A stretch of 64,000 bases of DNA, taken from NCBI RefSeq assembly GCF_000012945.1, contig NC_007510.1:1364001-1428000 (forward strand), in the 5' to 3' direction. The position numbers and the translations under genes were made by a program. How positions within the stretch are numbered: the stretch's first letter is position 1; each line of letters starts with the position of its first letter. Below the pieces are notes generated by a model. It was not told where the DNA came from. It did not search any database and was given only the letters and a program-made list of their open reading frames with translations. This stretch comes from Burkholderia lata (lineage in GTDB: Bacteria; Pseudomonadota; Gammaproteobacteria; Burkholderiales; Burkholderiaceae). Below, piece after piece: positions 6,873-14,405 of the stretch.

Positions 6873-8519
6873 ATGACGGGATGGAATCACGCGCGGCAGG
6901 CGCGCGATGCACGGCTCGCGGCCGGCGCGGTGTACGCGCAGGGCAAGCGGGTCGATGCGCGCGACACCGTGGCGTTGCTCGAAGCGGTGCTGCGGCCCGG
7001 CGACCGCGTCTGCCTCGAAGGCGACAACCAGAAGCAGGCCGACCTGCTCGCGACGGCGCTCGCCGACGTCGACAGCGCGAAGATCCACGACCTGCACATG
7101 GTGCAGTCGGGCGTCGTGCTGCCCGAGCATCTCGACGTGTTCGAGCGCGGCATCGCGAAGCGTCTCGACTTCGCGTATTCGGGCCCGCAGTCGCAGCGGA
7201 TCGCGAAACTGCTGTTCGGCGGCAAGATCGCGCTCGGCGCGGTGCACACCTATCTCGAACTGTTCGCACGCTACTTCATCGACCTCACGCCGCAGGTCGC
7301 GCTGATCGCTGCGGTCAGCGCCGATCGCGACGGCAACCTGTACACCGGCCCGAACACCGAAGATACGCCCACCGTCGTCGAGGCCACCGCGTTCAAGGAC
7401 GGCGTCGTGATCGCGCAGGTCGACCGTATCGTCGACAAGGTGCCGCGCGTCGACATCCCGGGCGACCGCGTGCATTTCGTCGTCGAGGCCGGCCGGCCGT
7501 TCTACGTCGAGCCGCTGTTCACGCGCGATCCGGCCGCGATCACCGAAACGCAGATCCTCACCGCGATGCTCGCGATCAAGGGCATCTACGAGCCGTACGG
7601 CATCAAGCGCCTGAACCACGGGATCGGCTTCAACACGGCCGCGATCGAGCTGCTGCTGCCGACCTACGGCGAGAAGCTCGGGCTGAAAGGCAAGGTCTGC
7701 TCGCACTGGGCGCTCAATCCGCACCCGACGCTGATTCCCGCGATCGAGTCGGGCTGGGTCGAGCAGATCCATTGCTTCGGCTCGGAAGTCGGGATGGACG
7801 ACTACATCCGCGCGCGTTCCGACATCTGGTTCACCGGCCCCGACGGGTCGCTGCGCTCGAACCGTGCGTTCTGCCAGACGGCCGGCCTCTATGCGTGCGA
7901 CATGTTCATCGGCTCGACGCTGCAGATCGACCTGTCCGGCCATTCGTCGACGGTCACGGCCGAGCGCATTGCCGGTTTCGGCGGCGCGCCGAACATGGGC
8001 AGCGACGCGCGCGGCCGGCGCCATCCGAGCGAGCCGTGGCTGAAGGCCGGCGCGGAAGCCGACCCCGACACGCCGGCGGCGCTCAGGCGCGGCCGCAAGC
8101 TCGTCGTGCAGATCGGCGAGACGTTCGGCGACAAGAACGTGCCGATGTTCGTCGAGAAGCTCGACGCGCTGAAGCTCGCCGACAAGCTGCAGCTCGACCT
8201 CGCGCCGATCATGGTCTACGGCGACGACGTCACGCACATCGTCACCGAGGAAGGGATCGCGAACCTGCTGATGTGCCGCGACAAGGACGAACGCGAGCAC
8301 GCGATCCGCGGCGTCGCCGGCTATACCGAGATCGGCCGCGGCCGCGACCGGAAAATGGTCGAGCGGCTGCGCGAGCGCGGCGTGATCCGCCGCCCGGAGG
8401 ATCTCGGCATCGATCCGCTCGACGCCGATCGCCGCTGGCTCGCCGCGCGTTCGATCAAGGATCTCGTGCACTGGTCGGGCGGGCTCTATGCGCCGCCGGC
8501 CCGGTTCCGCAACTGGTAA
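6873..8519 (+). CDS. mdcA: Malonate decarboxylase alpha subunit (acetyl-S-ACP:malonate ACP transferase)
   Basis: At 548 aa this is full length for MdcA, which swaps acetate for malonate on the acyl-carrier subunit MdcC in the biotin-independent malonate decarboxylase. It belongs to the CoA-transferase superfamily. The sequence follows the family from MTGWNHARQARDARLAAG, through GDNQKQADLLATAL (about residues 50-65) and GHSSTVTAERIAGFGGAPNMG (about residues 355-375), to the terminal SGGLYAPPARFRNW. A GGGAG ribosome-binding site precedes the ATG. The following gene mdcC begins 11 bases after the stop. Confidence 0.96.
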   Translation: MTGWNHARQARDARLAAGAVYAQGKRVDARDTVALLEAVLRPGDRVCLEGDNQKQADLLATALADVDSAKIHDLHMVQSGVVLPEHLDVFERGIAKRLDFAYSGPQSQRIAKLLFGGKIALGAVHTYLELFARYFIDLTPQVALIAAVSADRDGNLYTGPNTEDTPTVVEATAFKDGVVIAQVDRIVDKVPRVDIPGDRVHFVVEAGRPFYVEPLFTRDPAAITETQILTAMLAIKGIYEPYGIKRLNHGIGFNTAAIELLLPTYGEKLGLKGKVCSHWALNPHPTLIPAIESGWVEQIHCFGSEVGMDDYIRARSDIWFTGPDGSLRSNRAFCQTAGLYACDMFIGSTLQIDLSGHSSTVTAERIAGFGGAPNMGSDARGRRHPSEPWLKAGAEADPDTPAALRRGRKLVVQIGETFGDKNVPMFVEKLDALKLADKLQLDLAPIMVYGDDVTHIVTEEGIANLLMCRDKDEREHAIRGVAGYTEIGRGRDRKMVERLRERGVIRRPEDLGIDPLDADRRWLAARSIKDLVHWSGGLYAPPARFRNW

Positions 8520-8529
8520 GGACAAGGGC

Positions 8530-8847
8530 ATGGAACAGTTGAACTATCGCTTCACCGCGCGCGAACGCGCGAAGGGCGAGCAGGCCGCGGCGCTCGTCGG
8601 CGTGGTGGCATCCGGCAATCTCGAAGTGCTCGTCGAGCGCGTGCTGCCGGGCAACGAATGCGAGATCGACATCCGCACGGCGGCGGTCGGGTTCGGCGCG
8701 GTGTGGCAGGCCGTCGTCACGGATTTCGTCGAGCGGCGCACACCGGGCGGTTTGAAGCTGTCGATCAATGACGGCGGCGCGCGGCCCGACATGGTGTCGC
8801 TGCGGCTCGCACAGGCGGTGCGAGCGATCGAGGGAGACGCGCAATGA
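8530..8847 (+). CDS. mdcC: Malonate decarboxylase acyl-carrier (delta) subunit
   Basis: A 105-aa carrier protein that holds the malonyl/acetyl group on a 2'-(5''-phosphoribosyl)-3'-dephospho-CoA arm. The attachment serine is expected at Ser28 in GVVASGNLEVL, the conserved site of the family. The arm is made by MdcB and attached by MdcG, both encoded downstream. The start MEQLNYRF at 8530 is chosen because it is the usual family start; an in-frame ATG 14 codons upstream lies within the end of mdcA. Its stop overlaps the start of mdcD (ATGA), indicating translational coupling. Confidence 0.95.
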   Translation: MEQLNYRFTARERAKGEQAAALVGVVASGNLEVLVERVLPGNECEIDIRTAAVGFGAVWQAVVTDFVERRTPGGLKLSINDGGARPDMVSLRLAQAVRAIEGDAQ

Positions 8848-9848
8848 ACACCCCCCACGCTCACATCCATTCGCTGCCCCCCGAGGGGGCCGGTGCCTCC
8901 CCAGGGGCGGAGGCGCCGAACGACGTGATCCACGACGCACCGGCGTTCGTCGCGAACGCCGCGAGCTGGTACGAAGCGTCGGCGCGGCAGCGCATCGACG
9001 GGCTGCTCGACGCCGGCAGTTTCAGTGAATTCCTCGGTCCGGCCGAGCGCGTGACGAGCCCGCACTTGCCGCTGTTCGACCTGCCGCAGCAGTTCGACGA
9101 CGGGATGGTGGTCGGCCACGGCCGGCTCGACGGCCAGCCGGTGTTCGTCGCCGCGCAGGAAGGCCGCTTCATGGGCGGCGCGTTCGGCGAAGTGCACGGC
9201 GCGAAGCTCACCGGGCTGCTGCGTGCCGCGCGCGAAACCGGCAAGCCGGTGCTGATCCTGTTCGATACGGGTGGCGTGCGGCTGCAGGAAGCGAACGCGG
9301 GCGAACTCGCGATCGCCGAGATCATGCGCGCGCTCGTCGAAGCGCGCACGGCCGGCGTGCCGGTGATCGGGCTGATCGGCGGGCGCGCGGGCTGCTATGG
9401 CGGCGGCGGGTTGCTCGCCGCGTGCTGCTCGGCGCTCGCAGTATCGGAGCAGGGCCGCATCAGCGTGTCGGGCCCCGAAGTGATCGAGACCAATCGCGGC
9501 GTCGAGGAATTCGATGCGAAGGACCGCGCGCTGATCTGGCGCACGATGGGCGGCAAGCACCGGCGGCTGATCGGCGGCGCGGATCGCTACGTGGCCGACA
9601 CGCCCGATGCGTTCCGTGCGGTGGCGCTCGAGCTGATCGGCCGCGCGCCGAAATTCGATGCGGCAATGCTGCGCGCGGAACAGGCGCGCCTCGAAGCGCG
9701 TGTCGAGCGATTCGGTGCATGCAACGATGCACTCGACGTGTGGCGTGCGCTGGGCGCATCGGCGCCGGAAGCGATTCCGGGGATGCCGGACGATGCCTTC
9801 GCCGCGCTCGCGGACCAACTGCAGGAGAGCCCGCATGACGCTCGATGA
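8844..9848 (+). CDS. mdcD: Malonate decarboxylase beta subunit, with unusual N-terminal extension
   Basis: A 334-aa carboxyltransferase-fold subunit which, with MdcE, decarboxylates malonyl-S-ACP. Family homology begins near residue 34 (FVANAASWYEASARQRIDGLL) and includes the glycine-rich GGRAGCYGGGGLLAACCSAL oxyanion-hole region and ISVSGPEVIETNRGVEEFD. Residues 1-33 are extra: rich in P, A, H and G and encoded by a palindromic repeat (8851-8914). The ATG at 8844 overlaps the mdcC stop and has a GGGAG site, so the extension is probably translated. A GTG at 8925 with GGAGG 11 bases upstream would give a protein without it. Confidence 0.94.
   Translation: MNTPHAHIHSLPPEGAGASPGAEAPNDVIHDAPAFVANAASWYEASARQRIDGLLDAGSFSEFLGPAERVTSPHLPLFDLPQQFDDGMVVGHGRLDGQPVFVAAQEGRFMGGAFGEVHGAKLTGLLRAARETGKPVLILFDTGGVRLQEANAGELAIAEIMRALVEARTAGVPVIGLIGGRAGCYGGGGLLAACCSALAVSEQGRISVSGPEVIETNRGVEEFDAKDRALIWRTMGGKHRRLIGGADRYVADTPDAFRAVALELIGRAPKFDAAMLRAEQARLEARVERFGACNDALDVWRALGASAPEAIPGMPDDAFAALADQLQESPHDAR
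8851..8914 (+). repeat. GC-rich palindromic repeat element inside the 5' end of mdcD
   Basis: GCCCCC-CGA-GGGGGC at 8876-8890 is a perfect hairpin, followed by GCCTCC (8895-8900) pairing with GGAGGC (8909-8914). The run C6-ACGCTC at 8851-8862 and the double hairpin resemble short intergenic palindromic elements scattered in many Burkholderiales genomes. Here it is in frame and encodes most of the extra N-terminus of MdcD. Family membership is from memory and needs a copy-number search. Confidence 0.55.
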
Positions 9849-10542
9849 ATTACTGAATTCACTGTTCCCGCAAGGCCATTGGATCGCCCGTGACGGCGGC
9901 CTGCTGACCGGCCACGCGGAGCTGGCCGGCACGCGCGTCGACGTGATCGGCGTCGCCGACCGTTTGCCGTTCGGCATCGACGAGGCGCTGACGCTCGCGG
10001 CGCGTGTGCTCGACACGATCGCGCGCGGCGGCGACACGCCGATCCTCGTGCTGGTCGACAGCGATAGCCAGCGGATGAGCAAGCGCGACGAACTGCTCGG
10101 CCTGAACGAAGGGCTGTCGCATCTCGCGAAGTGCCTGATGCACGCGGATCTCGCCGGGCATCGGACGATCGGCGTGCTGTACGGCCACACGGCCGCGGGC
10201 GCGTTCATCGCGACCGCGCTCGCAACCCGCACGCTGCTCGCGGTGCCGGGCGCCGAGCCGGAGGTGATGGACCTGCCGTCGATGTCGCGCGTGACCAAGC
10301 TGCCGATCGACGTGCTGAAGGAGATGTCGCGCTCGACACCGGTGTTCGCGCCGGGGCTCGACAATCTCGTGAAGATGGGCGCTGTCGACGCCGTGCTCGA
10401 TCCGGCCCGCGCGCTCGACGCGCAGGTCGGCGAATGGCTCGGCAAGCCGGCCGACCGCGTCGACCGTCGTGCGTCACGCGGCCGGCCGGTTGCCGCCGAT
10501 GTCGCCCAGCGCGTCGAGGCACTCGCGCGTGCCGCACGTTGA
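9835..10542 (+). CDS. mdcE: Malonate decarboxylase gamma subunit
   Basis: A 235-aa partner of MdcD. Together they form the carboxyltransferase-like heterodimer that removes CO2 from malonyl-S-MdcC. It begins MTLDELLNSLFPQGHWIARDG. Segment DTPILVLVDSDSQRMSKRDE (about residues 68-87) and YGHTAAGAFIATALATRTLL (about residues 120-139) match the family, the latter glycine-rich for the thioester oxyanion hole. The start overlaps the end of mdcD by 14 bases and the stop overlaps mdcG by 14, so all three are translationally coupled. Confidence 0.95.
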   Translation: MTLDELLNSLFPQGHWIARDGGLLTGHAELAGTRVDVIGVADRLPFGIDEALTLAARVLDTIARGGDTPILVLVDSDSQRMSKRDELLGLNEGLSHLAKCLMHADLAGHRTIGVLYGHTAAGAFIATALATRTLLAVPGAEPEVMDLPSMSRVTKLPIDVLKEMSRSTPVFAPGLDNLVKMGAVDAVLDPARALDAQVGEWLGKPADRVDRRASRGRPVAADVAQRVEALARAAR

Positions 10543-11197
10543 GCTGCCGCTGCGCCGCCACACGCTCGTCACGCTGACGGCGGCGGGGTGGGGCGCGGCA
10601 TTCGCGCGCGATCCCGCGCTCGCGGCCGATCCGTTCGTGCGCGCGTGGGCCGAACGCGGCTGGCCGCTGATCGTGCGCCGCGCGTCGCCCGACGAGGCCG
10701 ACGCCGGCCGTGTGCCGCTCGGCCTGCCGTTGCCGCCTTCGGCGGGCAAGCGGCGCATCGCGCTGAACGCGGCTGCCGACGCGCTCGCGACGGTCGGGCC
10801 GCTGCCCGCGCTGTCCGACGTGCTAGCCGCCGCGCCCGACGCATGGCATGCCGCGTTGCGCGAACTCGATGCACTCGGCGCGCGTTGCGGCGTGCAGTGC
10901 CGCGTGTTCGGCAGCCTCGCATGGCAGGCGCTGACGGGCGAGCGCTACCTGGGCGAATCGTCCGATCTCGACATCGTGTTCCCGCTGCCGGACGCCGCAT
11001 CGATCGCGCCGCTGCTCGACGGCCTCGCGGCAATCGACGCGCGCGCGCCGATGCGCATCGACGGCGAACTGCTGCGCGACGACGGCGCGGGCGTCAACTG
11101 GCGCGAACTGCATGCGCGGCATCCGGAAGTCGCGGTCAAGACCGCGATCGCCGTCGAACTGATGGCGGCCGGCGCCTTCACCGGAGGCATGCGATGA
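10529..11197 (+). CDS. mdcG: Phosphoribosyl-dephospho-CoA transferase MdcG
   Basis: A 222-aa nucleotidyltransferase that transfers the phosphoribosyl-dephospho-CoA precursor to the serine of MdcC, making holo-carrier. The catalytic DxD pair is Asp146 and Asp148 in SSDLDIVFP. GTG at 10529 (VPHVELPLRRHTLV) is preferred: GAGG lies upstream at suitable distance and it overlaps mdcE by 14 bases. An in-frame ATG 20 codons upstream would add residues with no family counterpart. It ends in an ATGA overlap with mdcB. Confidence 0.92.
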   Translation: MPHVELPLRRHTLVTLTAAGWGAAFARDPALAADPFVRAWAERGWPLIVRRASPDEADAGRVPLGLPLPPSAGKRRIALNAAADALATVGPLPALSDVLAAAPDAWHAALRELDALGARCGVQCRVFGSLAWQALTGERYLGESSDLDIVFPLPDAASIAPLLDGLAAIDARAPMRIDGELLRDDGAGVNWRELHARHPEVAVKTAIAVELMAAGAFTGGMR

Positions 11198-12060
11198 GCG
11201 CATGGGCTGTCTGCCGCGTAACGGCGGCGTCCGAAGCCGAGCGCATCGCCGAATTGGCCGAGCGCAGCCTCGTGCTCGAAATCGAGACTTATCCGAAGCC
11301 GGGGCTCGTCAGTCTCGTCGACACCGGCAGCCACACCGACATGGATGCCGCGACGTTCGCCCGCAGCGCCGCTGTGCTGCGGCCGTACTTCGCCGAGTTG
11401 GCCGACGCGGGCGCACGCGATGCGGACATGGCCGTGCTGCGCAAGATCGGCCTGCGCGCCGAGCATGCGATGCTCGCCGCGACCGGCGGCGTCAATACGC
11501 ATCGCGGCGCGATCTTCGGGCTCGGGCTGCTGTGTGCGGCCGCGGGCCGGCGCGCGACGCCGGGAACCATGCCGGCAGGAATGACGCTCGGTGCGTTCGT
11601 CTCGCGCCGCTGGGGAGCCGATATCCTCGGCGGCCCGCGCTTGCCCAACAGCCACGGCGAACGTGCGAGCCGTCGCTACGGCGTGGGCGGCGCACGTCGC
11701 GAGGCGGCTGACGGTTTCACGACCGTCTACGCGATCGGGCTGCCCGCGCTGCGCCGCGCGCAGCGTGACCTGCCTGGTGATCCGGAGGCTGCGCGCGTCG
11801 CTGCGTGCTTCGCGCTGATCGCCGCGCTCGACGATACGAACCTGCTGCACCGGGGCGGACAGGCCGGCCTCGACTTCGCGCGGGCGACCGCACGCGCGTT
11901 CGTCGCACGTGGCGGCGTGCGTGCGTGCGACTGGCGGCTGCGCGCGGCCGCTGCGCATCGGGCGTTCGTGGCGCGGCGGCTGAGCCCGGGCGGCGCGGCC
12001 GACCTGCTCGCGATGAGCGTCTTCGTCGATGCGCTCGAAGCGGACGGGGACGAAAAATGA
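11194..12060 (+). CDS. mdcB: Triphosphoribosyl-dephospho-CoA synthase MdcB
   Basis: A 288-aa enzyme of the CitG/MdcB family that joins ATP ribose to dephospho-CoA to make the prosthetic-group precursor used by MdcG. Conserved stretches are ETYPKPGLVSLVDTGSHTDM (about residues 30-50), ATGGVNTHRGAIFGLGLL (about residues 90-107) and ALDDTNLLHRGGQAGLDF (about residues 210-230). Start and stop overlap mdcG and mdcH respectively (ATGA). In this operon mdcB follows mdcG, whereas in some enterobacterial and pseudomonad clusters it lies after mdcA. Confidence 0.94.
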   Translation: MSAWAVCRVTAASEAERIAELAERSLVLEIETYPKPGLVSLVDTGSHTDMDAATFARSAAVLRPYFAELADAGARDADMAVLRKIGLRAEHAMLAATGGVNTHRGAIFGLGLLCAAAGRRATPGTMPAGMTLGAFVSRRWGADILGGPRLPNSHGERASRRYGVGGARREAADGFTTVYAIGLPALRRAQRDLPGDPEAARVAACFALIAALDDTNLLHRGGQAGLDFARATARAFVARGGVRACDWRLRAAAAHRAFVARRLSPGGAADLLAMSVFVDALEADGDEK

Positions 12061-12989
12061 CGCTGGCCATCCTCTGTTCGGGACAGGGCGCGCAGCGCGC
12101 GGACATGTTCGACCTGACTGGCACCGCGCCGCAGGCTGACGCGCTGTTCGCGCACGCCGGCCGGCTCCTCGGCGACGATCCGCGGGCCTGGGTCCGACAG
12201 GCGGGGCCGGACGCGCTGCGCGAAAACCGTGCCGCGCAGATTCTCTGCACGGTCCAGGCGCTCGCCGCCGCCGCGCTGCTCGACGCGGTGTGGCCGCGCC
12301 GGCGCTGCGTCGCCGGCTACAGCGTCGGCGAAGTCGCGTCGTGGAGCGTCGCGGGGATGATCGAGCCGGACGCCGCGCTCGACCTGGCCGATGCGCGTGC
12401 GCGCGCGATGGACGCTGCAAGCGGCGGCGACGAGCGCATGGTGTTCGTCCGCGGCCTGACGCGCACGCAACTCGCGCAGTTGTGCGACGGCCGCGACGCG
12501 GCGATCGCGATCGCGAACCCCGGCGACGCGTTCGTGGTCGCGGGGCGGCAGGCCGATGTCGATGCCGTGGCCGACGATGCGTCGCGCGCCGGCGCGCTGC
12601 GCGTCGCGCCCGTCTGCGTGCGGATCGCGTCGCACACGCGCCGGCTCGCCGCGGCCGTGCCGGTGTTTCGCGCGTCGCTCGCCGCGACTGACGTGCGGCG
12701 GCCGCTGCCCGGCACGCGGCTGTTTTCGGGGATCGATGGCACATCGGTGCTCGACGTCGACGCAGGCCTCGACAAGCTTGCGCGGCAGGTCGCGGAGCCG
12801 GTCGAGTGGGCGGCCTGTCTTGCCGCCTGCGTGGAGGCCGGTGCGACCGCGTTCCTCGAGCTCGGTCCCGGCCGTGCGCTGGCGGAGATGGCTGGCGGTG
12901 CCTATCCGGCGCTGCCGGCGCGCAGCCTCGCGGATTTCCGTTCCGTCGATGGCGTGGCGAGCTGGCTCGCACGCGTCGCGGCGGGCTGA
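12057..12989 (+). CDS. mdcH: Malonyl-CoA:ACP transacylase subunit MdcH (epsilon)
   Basis: A 310-aa FabD-like acyltransferase that loads malonyl groups onto the MdcC carrier to start the cycle. The nucleophile is Ser89 in GYSVGEVAS. The oxyanion GQG motif is at residues 9-11. A likely active-site histidine is His193 in RIASHTRR. It overlaps mdcB by ATGA and is the last gene of the operon. Only weak GC-rich hairpins follow; no clear rho-independent terminator is seen before the next promoter at 13081. Confidence 0.93.
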   Translation: MTLAILCSGQGAQRADMFDLTGTAPQADALFAHAGRLLGDDPRAWVRQAGPDALRENRAAQILCTVQALAAAALLDAVWPRRRCVAGYSVGEVASWSVAGMIEPDAALDLADARARAMDAASGGDERMVFVRGLTRTQLAQLCDGRDAAIAIANPGDAFVVAGRQADVDAVADDASRAGALRVAPVCVRIASHTRRLAAAVPVFRASLAATDVRRPLPGTRLFSGIDGTSVLDVDAGLDKLARQVAEPVEWAACLAACVEAGATAFLELGPGRALAEMAGGAYPALPARSLADFRSVDGVASWLARVAAG

Positions 12990-13080
12990 TCGACAGCGTG
13001 AAAAGCGGGCTGTAACCCGTTCGCCGGGCACCGGTTTTGCGCTGTGTGTTGCGCCGGCGCAGCAGCATCGCAGCCGGTGC

Positions 13081-13108
13081 TTGCCACGCGAATTGGCGTC
13101 GCTACAAT
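13081..13108 (+). promoter_or_regulatory. Sigma-70 type promoter, nearly leaderless
   Basis: TTGCCA (13081-13086), a 16-base spacer and TACAAT (13103-13108). The predicted start, near 13115, is only a few bases before the ATG at 13119, so the transcript may be leaderless or have a very short leader. Confidence 0.6.
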
Positions 13109-13118
13109 GGCGCCCGCC

Positions 13119-13628
13119 ATGAGACCAGCCGCCTTCCTTCTCGCCGCGCTTTGCTGCGCGGCGAGCGCCCACGCCAGCCAGATTCCGTCCGACGCCGCAT
13201 CGGTCGGCACATACTTTTCGTATGACAATGCAGCGGCCGACGCGACCGTCGACCTGATCGGCCAGGCCCAACGCCGGGTGCTGCTGGCAGGCTATGCGCA
13301 CGTGCCGCCGGCGGTCGCGAGCGCGCTGCGCGCGGCCCGCGCGCGCGGGGTCGAGGTGCGTGTCGTGCTCGTGCGTTCGCCGCGCGCGGGCAGATACAGC
13401 GGCGCGGGCTATCTGAAATCCTCGGGTATCGACGTGGCGATCGATTCGCGGCACGGCGATCCCGCGCCGCGCTTCGTGATCGTCGACGACAGCGTCGCGC
13501 TGACGACGCTGTCCGAAGGCGCAGCCGCGCATGCGGAAACGGTGAACGTGTTCCAGCGCGCGCCCGAGCTTGCGCAATCCTATGCGCAGTCGTTCTGGCG
13601 GCTGTACCGGCAGGCCGGCGGCCTCTGA
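13119..13628 (+). CDS. Exported phospholipase D-like protein with degenerate active site
   Basis: A 169-aa protein starting MRPAAFLLAALCCAASAHAS, a clear signal peptide, so periplasmic or secreted. The rest has the single-domain PLD-like (Nuc/endonuclease) layout: YFSYDNAAADATVDLIGQAQ, then VRVVLVRSPRAGRYSGAGY, then SSGIDVAIDSRHGDPAPRFVIVDD. In active members an HxK(x4)D motif stands where this protein reads APRFVIVD, so the catalytic His and Lys appear to be lost (Lys replaced by Arg). It is probably not a nuclease or lipase in the usual way. ATG 13119 sits just after a promoter; no ribosome-binding site is needed if leaderless. Activity loss is inferred by motif comparison. Confidence 0.72.
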   Translation: MRPAAFLLAALCCAASAHASQIPSDAASVGTYFSYDNAAADATVDLIGQAQRRVLLAGYAHVPPAVASALRAARARGVEVRVVLVRSPRAGRYSGAGYLKSSGIDVAIDSRHGDPAPRFVIVDDSVALTTLSEGAAAHAETVNVFQRAPELAQSYAQSFWRLYRQAGGL

Positions 13629-13753
13629 CCCTTTCCGTCGGCGTCGCGCGCGCCGGTGTGACCCTGCTTGCATCGGTGCGGCCGATGAACCATGCTCGTT
13701 GACAGGCGCCGGCGCGGGTTTCGCGCATCCGGCGCAACGGCAGGGAGCCGATC

Positions 13754-14398
13754 GTGTTCGAGTGTTTTGCCGATCGCGCCGATGCCGGCCGCCAGCTGGC
13801 CGTCGCATTGGGCGATTACGCGGGGCGTGGCAATGTCGTCGTGCTCGCGTTGCCGCGCGGCGGCGTGCCCGTCGCGTATCCGGTCGCTTGTGCGCTGCAC
13901 GCGCCGCTCGACGTGCTGGTCGTGCGCAAGCTCGGCGTGCCGTACGATCCCGAGCTCGCAATGGGCGCGATCGCGACGGGCGGTGCGATTCATCTGCAGC
14001 GTTCGGTGCTCCGCTCGATGAACGTGTCCGACGCGCAGCTCGCCGACGTGATCGCGCGCGAGACCGCCGAACTGCATCGGCGCGAAGCGCTGTATCGCGG
14101 TGCCGCACCGCCGTTGCCGGTCGAAGGGCGCATCGCGATCGTCATCGACGACGGCGTCGCGACCGGCGCATCGATGCGTGTCGCGCTGCAGGCGTTGCGC
14201 GAGCGTCATCCGGCGCGGATCATCGCGGCTGCCCCGGTCGCGCCGGCGGGCACGCGCCATGTGTTCGACGATCTGGCCGATGCGTTTGTCACCGTGACGC
14301 TGCCGCTGCCGTTCTTCGGGATCAGCCAGTTCTACGCGCGCTTCGAGCAGACGAGCGACGACGAGGTCCGCGCTTTGCTCGACGCGGCAAGGCGCTGA
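13754..14398 (+). CDS. Phosphoribosyltransferase-family protein
   Basis: A 214-aa type I phosphoribosyltransferase fold protein. The PRPP-binding motif is VIDDGVATGASMRVAL around residues 130-145. VVLALPRGGVPVAYPVA (about residues 28-44) and VRKLGVPYDPELAMGAIA (about residues 55-72) are typical of a stand-alone family often found next to hydrolases or stress genes. The substrate is unknown. GTG at 13754 with AGGGAG nearby is the start (MFECFADR). It is convergent with the PHB depolymerase gene, only 7 bases apart. Confidence 0.83.
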   Translation: MFECFADRADAGRQLAVALGDYAGRGNVVVLALPRGGVPVAYPVACALHAPLDVLVVRKLGVPYDPELAMGAIATGGAIHLQRSVLRSMNVSDAQLADVIARETAELHRREALYRGAAPPLPVEGRIAIVIDDGVATGASMRVALQALRERHPARIIAAAPVAPAGTRHVFDDLADAFVTVTLPLPFFGISQFYARFEQTSDDEVRALLDAARR

Positions 14399-14405
14399 TT
14401 CGCGA

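Noticed and set aside
10945..14108. Several long minus-strand open frames across mdcG, mdcB, mdcH and the PLD gene
   Set aside because: Arg/Ala-rich shadows of the plus-strand genes without motifs; the mdc genes overlap head to tail and leave no space for them.
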